Shown here: positions 51,053 through 64,000 of the stretch, piece after piece | How the letters are laid out: each line of letters opens with the position of its first letter | Position numbering within the stretch: the stretch's first letter is position 1 | NCBI GenBank assembly: GCA_958298945.1 | Contig: OY282609.1 | Location: 67,366,220 to 67,430,219, forward strand | DNA length: 64,000 nucleotides | Source of the DNA: Atherix ibis | Taxonomy: Eukaryota > Arthropoda > Insecta > Diptera > Athericidae | Direction of reading: 5' to 3' | Program-made: the position numbers and the translations under genes | Notes under the pieces: model-generated | The model's database searches: none | Told to the model about the DNA's origin: nothing | The model's input: only the letters and a program-made list of their open reading frames with translations

Positions 51053-53104
51053 TATACAATACCATATTTGTAGAAATCAAAGCCAACAAAACATACAAAA
51101 CAAATATTTTTGTAAGTAAAAATTAACGTGCGTGTAAAATCACGCACGTGAAAATTATTGCATTGCTATTGGAATTTTTCTTTTATTTGCTTTACTATCC
51201 TTTCAGAAATGGGAATTTCTTCCTTAAAATATTTTAAAGATTTTTCATAAAGTACTTTTTCCATAGAGCGGATATTAAGAATTGAAATTGTGCAATATGC
51301 GAAGTTTTTTTGTTATTACATTTAAGAGAAGAAAAAAAAGCCCAAACACATTATTGTATTTAAGACTTTAGGAAATATTTTCAAGTTATACGATCGCTTA
51401 ACATTTGTGCTATTGCGAAAATTTCCAAAAATACGAGCACCTCATCAAATAGATTTACGAACGGATTTCTTAAACTGTTCAAAATTTTCGAAATAATCTC
51501 AAGTCAGATCGTAGAGTGAATCATTCTAAGTTTTCAAGTGGGTGGAGGTGTAGAATCGGCTATAATTTTTTTGGGTCGTTGAATTACTTAATCGAACAGA
51601 ACGGAAAGAAGAGGGCGGTAGGCCCTTGATATAATTTTATTTAGCTTCTAGATAGAGTTTAAGCTTATGAGTGCACAATACACATACATTAAAAAAAAAA
51701 GTCAAACGAAGAGGATTTCGTAAGAGTTTTTATATTAAGCCCATTTCATATGTACTTGACCTAAAAACCGAAACCAAAAGATGACGATTCAAATGCCCAA
51801 TATAAGAGCAGGACAATAGCGAAGGCAGACAAAGAGAGATAAAAAGTTAATAGTATCATATGCATGGTCTTTGAAAGAAGGAAATGGAAAATAAAATAAA
51901 ATACAAAATTTTCATTGGTGACTGCATTTCTAATGCAAATACGAATCCAACGCATACATACGCATCTGCATAATCACAATGCGATGGCAATGGACAAATC
52001 AATTTTTTTTTTGTGGATAGTCAACGAGAGAAAGGCCTTTGTTGATCGTTTTTTTTCAACGAATTTTTCTGTTTAATTTGTGTAACTTCTAATACGAAAA
52101 AAAAAACAATCCAAAAGCAGTAAATTGTCATAAATCGGATACATTTTGACACTGAAATGACGCATAACATCGCAACCGCGAGTACTCATTTGATTGTGTT
52201 TGTTGTTGTTGGATTGCTAGGTCGACAACTGCGTGAATAATTGCCTCCGCGGAGGTCGCCATTAACCGAGAATAGCCGCCACTTAGCAGCTCATCCGAAT
52301 AAATTGACACTTTATATTAGTATGTGAAGATTTGGTTTAGTTTTGTCATCAGTTTTTTGAATGCCTCTGTGCATGCGTATAGGTATATAACCCATTCACC
52401 TTGTGAATTGGATACTTAATGGCATTGCAACATAATGAAATGCACGCAATCAATTAGCATAAAACATAATTACAGTACAAAGCCTAGCTGTACCGATTCG
52501 ACTAACGTTGTATGAGAGTATGTGAAACTATTTCTCGAATAAGGCTAGCCTTAGTTTTTCCTTTTTTTTTTATCGATTTTTTTTATTTATATTAATAACT
52601 TTGATTAACTATTCGTAAAGCGTTTCACTAGCCAAAACTCGTGCATTTTTTTCCAATGCACTCATGAATACCTCATGTAGTAATAGGAGACATTCCTATA
52701 TTCCCATTTCCAATCATTTGAATCAAAAGTTTGTTTTTTATTTTTCTCCTCGAACCTGTCCAGTTACGTTTTCTATTCTTGTAAATAATAAAACAAACTA
52801 TGATTTAATACTTTTTGAAAATAGAAAAAAATTAACAAACTTAAACTCAACTTGAATACAAAATAAAAAGTAAAGCCCACACCTTCATACTTTTAATGGG
52901 CCCGCGAAAACTCGAAAAAAATTACCAAAATAAAGAATAAATTGCCAAACGTGCCAAAATTCCCAATAAAAATTCTTCCAAGATCAATATTAATATTTTG
53001 TTTTATTGCTATAGTACGAGTATATGAATTAAAGGAGGTGTGATACCAGGAATCACACCTATCAAAGTTTACTCTTTCCTTTCCAATGAATTTTATTTTA
53101 AGCA
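51053..53104. other. Upstream DNA between the mariner copy and the satellite
   Basis: Contains a GC-rich 9-bp inverted repeat at 51126-51149 with a CACGTG E-box (51145-51150), and a less AT-rich stretch at 52,110-52,560 listed separately. No gene recognised. Confidence 0.45.
52110..52560. promoter_or_regulatory. Possible conserved noncoding or 5' UTR element
   Basis: Sequence complexity and G+C rise relative to surroundings. It includes an open minus-strand frame of 60 codons at 52128-52310 with a CAA (Gln) run, a TCCGCGGA palindrome (52247-52254), and homeodomain-like words (ATCAATTAGCATAA near 52,450). The chinmo strand would make this a possible upstream exon. Evidence is compositional only. 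Confidence 0.25.
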
Positions 53105-56100
53105 TATATTTTTACTGAAAACTTTTTTTACTGAACATTTTTAGTGGAAATTTTTACTGGAAACTTATTTTACTGAGAATTTTTTTTCAAAATTTTTACT
53201 GAAAATTTTTACTGAAAATTTTTACTGAAAATTTTTACTGAAAATTTTTACTGAAAATTTTTACTGAAAATTTTTACTGAAAATTTTTACTGAAAATTTT
53301 TACTGAAAATTTTTACTGAAAATTTTTACTGAAAATTTTTACTGAAAATTTTTACTGAAAATTTTTACTGAAAATTTTTACTGAAAATTTTTACTGAAAA
53401 TTTTTACTGAAAATTTTTACTGAAAATTTTTACTGAAAATTTTTACTGAAAATTTTTACTGAAAATTTTTACTGAAAATTTTTACTGAAAATTTTTACTG
53501 AAAATTTTTACTGAAAATTTTTACTGAAAATTTTTACTGAAAATTTTTACTGAAAATTTTTACTGAAGATTTTTGCTGAAAATTTTTACTGAAAATTTTT
53601 ACTGAAAACTTTTTTTACTGAAAATTTTTACTGAAAACTTTTTTTACTGAAAACTTTTTTTACTGAAAATTTTTACTGAAAACTTTTTTTACTGAAAATT
53701 TTTACTGAAAACTTTTTTTACTGAAAATTTTTTCTCAAAAATTTTTTTACTGAAAATTTTTACTGAAAACTTTTTTTACTGAAAACTTTTTTTACTGAAA
53801 ATTTTTACTGAAAACTTTTTTACTGAAAATTTTTACTGAAAACTTTTTTTACTGAAAATTTTTTCTCAAAAATTTTTTTACTGAAAATTTTTTCTCAAAC
53901 ATTTTTTTACTGAAAATTTTTACTGAAAATTTTTACTGAACATTCTTACTGAACATTTTTACTGAAAATTTTTTTTTGTAGAATTTTTATTGAAAATTTT
54001 TACTAAAAATTTTTACTGAAAATTTTTACTGAAAATTTTTACTGAAAATTTTTACTGAAAATTTTTACTGAAAATTTTTACTGAAAATTTTTACTGAAAA
54101 TTTTTACTGAAAATTTTTACTGAAAATTTTTACTGAAAATTTTTACTGAAAATTTTTACTGAAAATTTTTACTGAAAATTTTTACTGAAAATTTTTACTG
54201 AAAATTTTTACTGAAAATTTTTACTGAAAATTTTTACTGAAAATTTTTACTGAAAATTTTTACTGAAGATTTTTGCTGAAAATTTTTACTGAAAATTTTT
54301 ACTGAAAACTTTTTTTACTGAAAATTTTTACTGAAAACTTTTTTTACTGAAAACTTTTTTTACTGAAAATTTTTACTGAAAACTTTTTTTACTTAAAACT
54401 TTTTTTACTGAAAATTTTTACTGAAAATTTTTACTGAAAATTTTTACTGAAAACTTTTTTTACTGAAAATTTTTACTGAAAACTTTTTTTACTGAAAATT
54501 TTTACTGAAAACTTTTTTTACTGAAAATTTTTACTGAAACTTTTTTTACTGAAAATTTTTACTGAAAACTTTTTTTACTGAAAATTTTTTCTGAAAACTT
54601 TTTTTACTGAAAATTTTTACTGAAAATTTTTACTGAAAATTTTTACTGAAAATTTTTACTGAAAATTTTTACTGAAAATTTTTACTGAAAATTTTTACTG
54701 AAAATTTTTACTGAAAATTTTTACTGAAAATTTTTACTGAAAATTTTTACTGAAAATTTTTACTGAAAATTTTTACTGAAAATTTTTACTGAAAATTTTT
54801 ACTGAAAATTTTTACTGAAAATTTTTACTGAAAATTTTTACTGAAAATTTTTACTGAAAATTTTTACTGAAAATTTTTACTGAAAATTTTTACTGAAAAT
54901 TTTTACTGAAAATTTTTACTGAAAATTTTTACTGAAAATTTTTACTGAAAATTTTTACTGAAAATTTTTACTGAAAATTTTTACTGAAAATTTTTACTGA
55001 AGATTTTTGCTGAAAATTTTTACTGAAAATTTTTACTGAAAACTTTTTTTACTGAAAATTTTTACTGAAAACTTTTTTTACTGAAAACTTTTTTTACTGA
55101 AAATTTTTACTGAAAACTTTTTTTACTGAAAATTTTTACTGAAAACTTTTTTTACTGAAAATTTTTTCTCAAAAATTTTTTTACTGAAAATTTTTACTGA
55201 AAACTTTTTTTACTGAAAACTTTTTTTACTGAAAATTTTTACTGAAAACTTTTTTACTGAAAATTTTTACTGAAAACTTTTTTTACTGAAAATTTTTTCT
55301 CAAAAATTTTTTTACTGAAAATTTTTTCTCAAACATTTTTTTACTGAAAATTTTTACTGAAAATTTTTACTGAACATTCTTACTGAACATTTTTACTGAA
55401 AATTTTTTTTTGTAGAATTTTTATTGAAAATTTTTACTAAAAATTTTTACTGAAAATTTTTACTGAAAATTTTTACTGAAAATTTTTACTGAAAATTTTT
55501 ACTGAAAATTTTTACTGAAAATTTTTACTGAAAATTTTTACTGAAAATTTTTACTGAAAATTTTTACTGAAAATTTTTACTGAAAATTTTTACTGAAAAT
55601 TTTTACTGAAAATTTTTACTGAAAATTTTTACTGAAAATTTTTACTGAAAATTTTTACTGAAAATTTTTACTGAAAATTTTTACTGAAAATTTTTACTGA
55701 AGATTTTTGCTGAAAATTTTTACTGAAAATTTTTACTGAAAACTTTTTTTACTGAAAATTTTTACTGAAAACTTTTTTTACTGAAAACTTTTTTTACTGA
55801 AAATTTTTACTGAAAACTTTTTTTACTTAAAACTTTTTTTACTGAAAATTTTTACTGAAAATTTTTACTGAAAATTTTTACTGAAAACTTTTTTTACTGA
55901 AAATTTTTACTGAAAACTTTTTTTACTGAAAATTTTTACTGAAAACTTTTTTTACTGAAAATTTTTACTGAAACTTTTTTTACTGAAAATTTTTACTGAA
56001 AACTTTTTTTACTGAAAATTTTTTCTGAAAACTTTTTTTACTGAAAATTTTTACTGAAAATTTTTACTGAAAATTTTTACTGAAAATTTTTACTGAAAAT

Positions 56101-56500
56101 TTTTACTGAAAATTTTTACTGAAAATTTTTACTGAAAATTTTTACTGAAAATTTTTACTGAAAATTTTTACTGAAAATTTTTACTGAAAATTTTTACTGA
56201 AAATTTTTACTGAAAATTTTTACTGAAAACTTTTTTTGCTGAAAATTTTTACTGAAAACTTTTTTTATTGAAAATTTTTACTGAAAACTTTTTTTACTGA
56301 AAATTTTTACTGAAAACTTTTTTGACTGAAAATTTTTATTGACAACTGTTTTTACTGAAAATTTTTTCTGAAAACTTTTTTTACTGAAAATTTTCACTGA
56401 AAATTTTTACTGAAAATTGTTAATGAAAATTTTTTTTTTTAGAATTTTTATTGAAAATTTTTACTAAAAATTTTTACTAAACATTTTTACTGAAAAATTT
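53105..56500. repeat. 13-bp satellite (ACTGAAAATTTTT)n with 1,434-bp higher-order repeat
   Basis: About 3.4 kb of near-identical 13-bp units, interspersed with 16-bp variants (ACTGAAAACTTTTTTT) and rarer variants. Landmarks show long-range order: GAAGATTTTTGCTG at 53565, 54265, 54999 and 55699 (spacing 700, 734, 700), and TCTCAAACATTT at 53893 and 55327 (1,434). The array therefore holds about two copies of a 1,434-bp unit, itself a duplicated ~700-bp block. A divergent last partial copy is at 56,220-56,500. Confidence 0.97.
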
Positions 56501-59500
56501 GTTGATAAATTCTGTATTAAAAGATTTGCTTTATAAAAGAAATTGTTGATATCTTTTCCAATTTGAATATTGTTAATTTTTTTCAAATTGAATTTGTTTT
56601 CTTAAAAAAAGTATTGTAGACCTTAAACAAGGTAGATTTATTGTTTATTCAAAAGAAATATTTCAGATGTATTCTCTCCGAAATGAATCAATTCCGATGG
56701 ATTCTGCCATTCAGGTCAGAATTTATTGTTAATTTCCCCCAAAAAATGACTACTGTCGGTAATATGTACCTACATACATACGTGTTCATATTCATTTGGT
56801 TCTTGTTTATATCCTCCTTTCGATCTCATCTTGTGTATGTCCTTTTGAATTCTGGTTAATTTTCAACCACTCACATCCTGATTTCATCAATTGCGGGTTG
56901 AGTTACTTTTTCAACCAAAAGCCGATTCAAAAAACTCATTTGCGTCGGAAAGGATCAGAATCATCCCATGAGTTTGGAATAATTTTCAAACAGATTAAAG
57001 TTCCGATTAATATTCCCATTCCATTCTTTCTAATGAATATCATTTAGCTTTAAATTTTGATTATCCCAGCGGGAGATTTACTTTCTAAAATTCGACAGAC
57101 TGAGTAGAAATGTCAGAAAATTCCAACCCTTTTTTTTGGAATTGGATTGGGATCTTTTATTAAATATTGCTCGTGGACACCAAAAATATCCGTTTTATCC
57201 ACGGAAAACTAACAATTCCTTATTAATCGATTTTATAATGAATTTGAAATTTTATTAATAGTCTTCAACCAGAAAAGTTAGTATTTTCCAAGACATTACT
57301 GCACGTGTTGTACTATTTCTCATATTCCTACCAAGTGTTTTATTATAAAAAGTCTAAAATAACCTAATTTAATATGCAACGGTATATAATGCAGTGTGAA
57401 TATAAATTTATTTTATATGATGACTAGAAAAGCTCATATGCCTTCTAGTACCAGTGGGTTATGTCAGAAACGCAACTCTCGACACTGTAAATAGTGTGCA
57501 TTTGTTAGCACTTTTTCTACTACATTATGGCCAACTACAAATAACTGTTTCTTGAAACTTTATTTTTTTCATTTTGATAGGATTTAATGTTATGGAATCT
57601 AATTTTTTAAAGTACCTTCCGTTTACTTGAAAAGAGAAACCGAATAATAGGGCACACATTTTACAGTACATTTTCCAAATTGGTTTTATTTCTTAAATTC
57701 TTCTTTTTTTTGCAAGTTTTATTTTTTTATATAAACAGTGGATCCTGAAATTAGAGAAGTGTAAGGACGCATTGCTCTCCATAAATAGTTTCGAAAAGAA
57801 ATCCGGATGGCATAATGGCTTGAATATATTGTACTTTATTGTGTTCCCTTGTCCTACAGAATTCTGAATTGTTAACCCGAAAGTTGTACGAAATAAGCAC
57901 AATACAATTAAGACGAGAGGTACGTGTACGTCTATTTGTTCTCGGAGATTTTTGAATTTTCGTATTCTTAAAAGGAAACTATTCAAAAGTGAGAGATTTA
58001 CAAACAAACCTCTCCTATTTCTACGCACAATTTTTCTACGCTCCAATTTTTGTATTCTGGCAGGATAATTTATGAAACACGCATAAATAGTGAAATAAGT
58101 ATTAAATCCATTGATGTTTGGCCACTTCTACATTCGAATGGAGCCAAAACGCAAAAGCATATTCCATAACGTACCATCTAAAAATGTCCAAATTTAATGT
58201 TTGCCATTGAGAAATTTTATTTTTGTTCATTTATAATTTCATTTTCATAACACAAAAGAGTGAGTCATATTCAGTGCAAGTTCGAAGGTATTTTGGACAA
58301 TACAGGTACCTGGATGCCTCTTTTATTCGGTGTGTTACTATGCCAGTAATTGAGGCGCTGATTATAATTTAATTTTCAGTTGAAATTATTTTTTGGAACA
58401 TTTTTATTAATTCATTTAAGAATTTCAACTAAACATTTTCATTGCTTTATTGTAATAGTTTAAGTAATTTTTATTAAATTTTTAAGTTTTGATATATTTT
58501 TCAATTGCTGCATTTTCAATTATAAATCTTGAGTAACGAAGCCCACAAGAAAATCAAATTCGAAAGAAGATTCTGAAAAATGAAAGTTAAACTTAAAAAC
58601 ACTTAAAATTGGGTAATTCTTCGGAGACGAATAGTAAGGGTATCATTTGTGGGAGTAGTTGGAGCATAATATAAAATGGACAAGATATATAGTGTATTGG
58701 TGCCTTCTTCTGCAAACAGCTCCTTTTCTGTGCCCTTTTAGACTACCTGCGAGCAGATGGTTTTTAGTTCCGATGTCGTATACAGAGAATCGTGTTCTTT
58801 TCAATTCTGTTTATTTCAAATCATACCATTCTCCCCGATTTCCTCCCCTCCGTACCACACTTAAGTTTAGGATTTCTTTTATACACTCCGACTCTGCTGT
58901 TCATCCTGCTTTCGGAAAATTCTGTGGTATGAATAAGCACAAGTTGAATTTTCCATTGAAGTTCACGCAGCGGATTCGTATCCATGCCTATGCCCATGCG
59001 AGCGTTAAGTGTGTATCCTTGAACCCGAACCATATACATCAATAGTCAGCTTTCTAGCGCAATGAAAATTCACTTGAAAAATGTATAGCATTTTCCCGCC
59101 CCCATCAGTTCTACCCTTACCCTAAAAAGTTCCATTTCTAGTAAACAATATTGCTATGATGTAGTAGGTAGGAGTGAATGACGAGTGGCAGGAAATTTGG
59201 AAAATGGGGATGGGGAAATGTTGAAGTTTTGAAAAACAACAGAGTTTCTCACGCCTCATGGTGATACCACCACAGGAACCCAGATGCCCACAGCGTGGAG
59301 CTATAATCTTTCGGCGGTTGTATTAGTGCCAGTGAGTATGGCAGCATTTCGGGTTCATTCCGTTCGTCCTTTTAGTCGAGCATTTGTTGTTGCTGGTTGG
59401 TCGCCTTTTCGGTTTCTGTTTTATTTTTCAAGTTTTACTCTTCCCATCATATTAGACAGAGTTTATCTCAAATAAGGACTACCATCGCAACCATTGCAAA

Positions 59501-61448
59501 ACAGCAGAACAACGGACTAGAAAGCAATACCAATACCTCCACTTCTATCTAGTTGAAGGCATCTCCTTGTATTTTGTTATTCCTTGCACCATTACGGAAT
59601 GAATACTCGTACGTATGACTTTGCTGTATACGAGGACGACTGTTTTTCCGTGCCGGTTTTCATTTTGATTTGTTTCTGTTCTTTTTGTTGCTATTTCCAA
59701 TGCCATATCATCTTGTATCGTTGTGCTTGGCCAAAACACTTTGCCCCGCATTGCGTTTTCCACTTTCTTCTATTTTCATTCACGAAACATTGTACCATCA
59801 ATCCCCAACCCGCCAGAATTTCACGTACTAGTTCCTGCTTTAAGTCTATCTCCTTAAGTATGCAGAGTGGGAGGTAGAATTGAAAGGACAACGTTGGATA
59901 TGAGTTTTTGACGTTCGAACATGTGCGGATGTACATGGAGATGGATGGATGTTGTACATATGCACAGAGTGTGTAAGTTTTTGATCGTGTCTTTATGTGC
60001 GAATTATTGTACGCACAGAAGTAGAGAATCCCATGCGGGGGATGACAGGTCATTCAAAAAGGATGAGTGAACGTGAGCAGGCTGTAAGTTGAAAGTGGCC
60101 AGGAAGAAGTTTATCATTGTAGCAGGTGGATATGCTAAGAAAATAGACTTTTTCCATTTTCACTTCAGAATGAAGTATGAGTCGAAGACGACAAGGAAAA
60201 TAAACAAACTTTCACTTTTAAATTCACAGTTGATATTTTTTTCTCAATTTTTTTGTTTGCCGGGAGTGAAAAAGCTTAGCGCACTCTTGAAGTTGATAGT
60301 GAAGAGGAGGATTTTCATTTAAAAAGGAAAAAGGAATCATTAATGGGTAAAAAGGAGAAATTATTTCTGTATTAATAATAATGCAAAGAAAAGGCTGAGA
60401 TTTATAATTAAAAACAAAAAAAAACAGCCAGGATTTCTAAAATGTGAGTAAACGAGCACATTTATGGTACAAAGGCAAACAGGAAATTTATTAAAAATTG
60501 TCAGAATGAAAGGTAAACTGACGCTTCTTAGTAACTATTGATTTTAGTATACAATTTACTATTAAAGACATTTCCTGTTAACGGTACTTACAAAAAGCTA
60601 ATATTATCGCTACAACATTGAAAGTCTAATTCAATTTTGAAAATTATTTAGTAATATTTTTTGTACTTAAATTATAATAATCACTACAACTCCTTGGTTT
60701 TTATTTTCATTAATAGTATTTTTGTAATAGTGAAGTAGTAAATAGTTTACTAGCCCCTCATTAGGGTGAATATTTTTAAGGGAATCCTTTGTTTAAACAA
60801 GCCGAACATTTTTACTGAATTGAAACCGCGAAAACGATGATCGCGAAAGAGAAGGTAAAAAAACTGCTGTAAATATCAAAAAGGTAACTTCGCAAATGTT
60901 CATTATTGTTTTCAATATTCAAATAGGGAAAAATTCAGTTTACATATAAAATGCAAACAAAACCCTCTTCAACAAATTGAATTTCTGAAAAACTGCAAAA
61001 TTCCTTGAAAATGCACTAGGCATAATATAAATTTATGGTTCGTCTAGCGTACATTCCCGTATGCAATGTTGAATTTTTTAAGGGACTCTGCAACAGATCC
61101 TGTAGCCCATAATGTACACTACTCATATTGCACACGGCTATTAAAATAAAAGCTGAAAAAATAGGCATTCAATTTGGTTTTTCGTAAATAAGCTTATGAA
61201 AAAGAAATATCAAAGCTGGAAGACATAAAATCGCTCTGATTTTTCTCCTTCGTTCTTGATATACGTTACTTAAAGGATTCATTATTATTTATTAGAATTT
61301 TTTGCGAGTCTTCGAACGTACGTAACGTTCGATTTTTGAGTGGAGCTTTCAAATATTATTTACGCGAATATATTCCACATGGTCTAGCATAAAATCCGTT
61401 TAAGATTTAAAATTTTCAGTTTTCAGAATGTTTATTATCGGGAATATG

Positions 61449-61505
61449 TACAGTGATCCCTCGGTCCTTGCATATGTACAGTGATCCCTCATACAGTGAT
61501 CCCTC
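61449..61505. repeat. Triplicated TACAGTGATCCCTC
   Basis: Three copies at 61449-61462, 61477-61490 and 61492-61505. The related 13-mer CAGTGATCCCTCG is also found at 39854-39866. Confidence 0.85.
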
Positions 61506-63259
61506 GTTGATACCGAAACTACGAGTATGAGCATTATAGACTCGAATGCTTTTTCGTGTACCCAGTTTGCAGTAGTATTTTATTGAATGTGTCATATTTT
61601 TTGGGGGACTACTCCTCTATTTTTACTTCTACTAAATATCTGTGCCCATCTCCAATATCCTCGTACATATGAATGGAGAATAAATTTTTTCATATCTTTT
61701 CATATTTAGTAATTCCCAGATATACAAAGTAGACCGTTCGACCACCTCTACTCAAAAGATATGTGGAAAATAGCCATGAGCTTCCTCTGTACACATGCGG
61801 ACGGGGTTGTATTGTTAAGGTTGGGGTAAACATTGTAGACTAGTTGAGAAAAGAGATTTTAGAAAAAAATTTAGGATCATAGATGATTCAAATACAGCAT
61901 TCTGTATCCAACTCGAGGTAGTATGATGAAGAAATGAATTCTACTCAGTCAAGGTTCGAATTTTGAACCTTACTCGTCCTGTGGCTACCGTCATGCACTG
62001 TGAAAAATTTTTAAAGGCTTATTTAAAAAAAAGAAAAATCGCGTGGACAATCATATATCCCCTAGATCCCCAATATTTTATCCATTACCATTGTCGTTAC
62101 GGATGAAAATTTGTTCATCCTTCTTTGCATACAGACAGGAGCAAACATATATCCTCTTTTATAGAAAAGTCATTGCTATATGTATGTACGTCTTAAAAAT
62201 TTCATATATTTATCGAAATAATAACGAAAACAGTAAACTGGATGCGTTATCCTCGTTCATGGAATTAGCTTGTTTTTGTTGTAATTTTTTTTCTTATATG
62301 CGCGTACAAATATGCAAAATTTGTCGAGTTGAAATCATAGAAAAAATATATGTTCCAAGTAGGCGGAATACAGAATCCTATACTAATAGTATTCATCTCC
62401 GAAACCAATAATAACAAACAATATGATGAGAAAGTGTAAATGGGGAGTAGTTACTCTTCAACTTGCAATATTCTAGCTAGCTAACCGTACGTTTAAGCCA
62501 AACTCAAAAACAATACTCAGATTCTATCATGATGAAAAAGGGTGCTAAGAAAAAAATTTTAGTTTGAAAAATTTTAGATAGAATTTTTAACATTAAACGG
62601 AGGAAGGAAAATTTTGTATCAGAGGCCATCAATTCCGAGAATGATTGCTTAATGAAAGTGTACAAATTTTCCAGTTTAATTATAAAATATGTACATTATT
62701 TTCCTAGAAAAAAATAAATCAAAATCAAAATCATGAAAATCTTATTGAAATTTTTCTGATTAAAAAAAGTTCAAAATAAAGAATTAGAAAATATTTGCGG
62801 TCATGTCAAAATTTCTTTTAGAAAATGTGCAATTTCAATTTCATTTGAAAATTTTGCTTCAGAAACTCTCCTTTTGGATTCGCTCAATTTTTTTGTATGG
62901 ATAGAATAGGTGAGTTTCGATAAAAAAAATTTATTTCAATAATTTTGACTTTTAAGGATTTATTTTCGAAGTATAATATTTTTCCAATATTTTTTGTATT
63001 TTTTTTTTTTTTGCAGCACATTTAAATAGGATTATTCCATACCGTTCCATACCGATTTCGTATTTAAATTTAATCATTTCGTAATGGCTATTTTGAATAA
63101 AATAGCAAAAACTGAGTAGATAAGAGTGGTAAATAAAAGATTATTTCTAGCATCCATCTATCTATCCATTTGTTCATCCATCGGGTATACGTAATTTCTG
63201 AAACAGGCATTGAAATGGTATCCCTCCAACAACAATCCACTAACCAACTTTGTCCAATA

Positions 63260-63282
63260 TCTGTCTGTCTATCTGTCTGTCT
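63260..63282. repeat. (TCTG)n/(TCTA) microsatellite
   Basis: TCTGTCTGTCTATCTGTCTG-type tetranucleotide run. Confidence 0.85.
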
Positions 63283-64000
63283 AGCCATTACTTGATCGAG
63301 TACCTTAATTGACGTTGATTCATTTGATTGGCGTCCCCTTTTAAAAGAATAACTGTTCGAATCGAATACTTTGAATACCTTCAATAATACTCGTACTGAT
63401 ATTTTGCATAATTGAAAGGTAAATATGGGACTAGGTCTGTCCTACTCTCCTGTTTTCTCTATCTCTCTGATAAGGCTTCAATCGATCGGTCCATGTATGT
63501 TGCAAGTATGAATATGTTTAGCATCTTTAAATGATTTTCTACCCACACTATCCTCCAAACTCAGACTTATATTTCGGGAAATGAAAAACTGTCAATTTCA
63601 ACTCAAACAGTTAATCTTATCCAATCTAATTCTATCAACTAAAAACATCCCAAAAGTTTTCCTAATGAAATTTTTTTTTAGAATAGAAACAAAATTGAAA
63701 TTTTACTAGATCAAAGATAATAAAAATAAATTGACGCGACAAAAAAAAGTATTTTTTTGTTGATTTTATTTCATACTTAAAAGATCGCTTTCAGTATCTA
63801 CAATATAGATTTGTTCTCAATTTGATCGAATCTTAATTAAATCATCAAAAATTTAGAAGGTAGTACCACTTTTTTCTAATTATCTTATTTAATATATTTG
63901 TATAAACACAAAAATTTAATAAAAAAAATATTTTTAATATTCTTTTATACAAGAGAATTTATTTGCACTAATAATTTTTTGTTTAGTTTTTAAATTTATC

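Larger units (their letters stand above)
56501..64000. other. Upstream/5' intronic or flanking DNA
   Basis: No gene recognised in 7.5 kb. Open frames (for example 58659-59045 + and 62043-62411 +) show no domain or homology I know. It could include noncoding first exons of chinmo, but no promoter can be supported. Confidence 0.45.

Noticed and set aside
53105..56500. CRISPR-like regular repeats
   Set aside because: Units are contiguous 13-bp tandem repeats without spacers, in a eukaryotic genome: satellite DNA.
58659..59045. 128-codon plus-strand frame as a gene
   Set aside because: No domain or similarity recognised; a minus-strand frame overlaps it equally well, so it looks like chance.
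62043..62411. 122-codon plus-strand frame as a gene
   Set aside because: Starts with GTG, composition like surrounding DNA, no domain recognised.

Overview
The window is animal nuclear DNA, most likely from a higher fly (Diptera, Brachycera). It is AT-rich, has large introns with GT..AG junctions, carries insect-type mariner and I-like LINE fragments, and holds one clearly recognisable protein gene on the minus strand: the ortholog of Drosophila chinmo (chronologically inappropriate morphogenesis), a BTB zinc-finger regulator of neuronal temporal identity. I reconstructed eight coding exons by hand. Every junction keeps the reading frame: 46803-46920, 26064-26281, 25859-25973, 25525-25762, 25314-25391, 24887-25082, 23584-23800 and 23152-23366. 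They total 1,395 nt, a predicted protein of 464 residues with an N-terminal BTB domain and two C-terminal C2H2 fingers. A 20.5 kb intron splits the BTB domain.

Layout, left to right. Positions 1 to about 22,650 are an extremely AT-rich block with no credible gene. It lies downstream of the chinmo stop and contains (AAT)n arrays, hairpins and a tight cluster of three let-7 seed matches on the chinmo strand, so a very long 3' UTR is plausible. Positions 22,650-26,281 hold chinmo exons 2-8 and the proximal 3' UTR. Positions 26,282-46,802 are intron 1, with a decayed mariner-type transposon (27,136-28,212), a 5'-truncated I-like LINE bounded by a 16-bp target duplication (29,848-30,768), a near-perfect 33-bp-stem hairpin (32,832-32,906) and a minisatellite with a higher-order repeat of about 320 bp (41,254-42,672). 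Positions 46,803-47,548 are the start-codon exon with a probable 5' UTR. Positions 47,549-64,000 are upstream DNA, probably 5' intron or flank. They contain a second, MITE-like mariner copy (50,500-51,052) and a 3.4 kb 13-bp satellite with a 1,434-bp higher-order repeat (53,105-56,500).

Everything interpretable relates to this one gene. chinmo activity in Drosophila is set largely after transcription (by its 5' UTR, by RNA-binding proteins, and by let-7 and miR-125 acting on a long 3' UTR). The most interesting signals here are therefore the distant let-7 seed cluster, the intronic hairpin, and a related minisatellite family that appears in both orientations in and upstream of the gene. No tRNA, rRNA or CRISPR array was seen, and I found no convincing second protein-coding gene.
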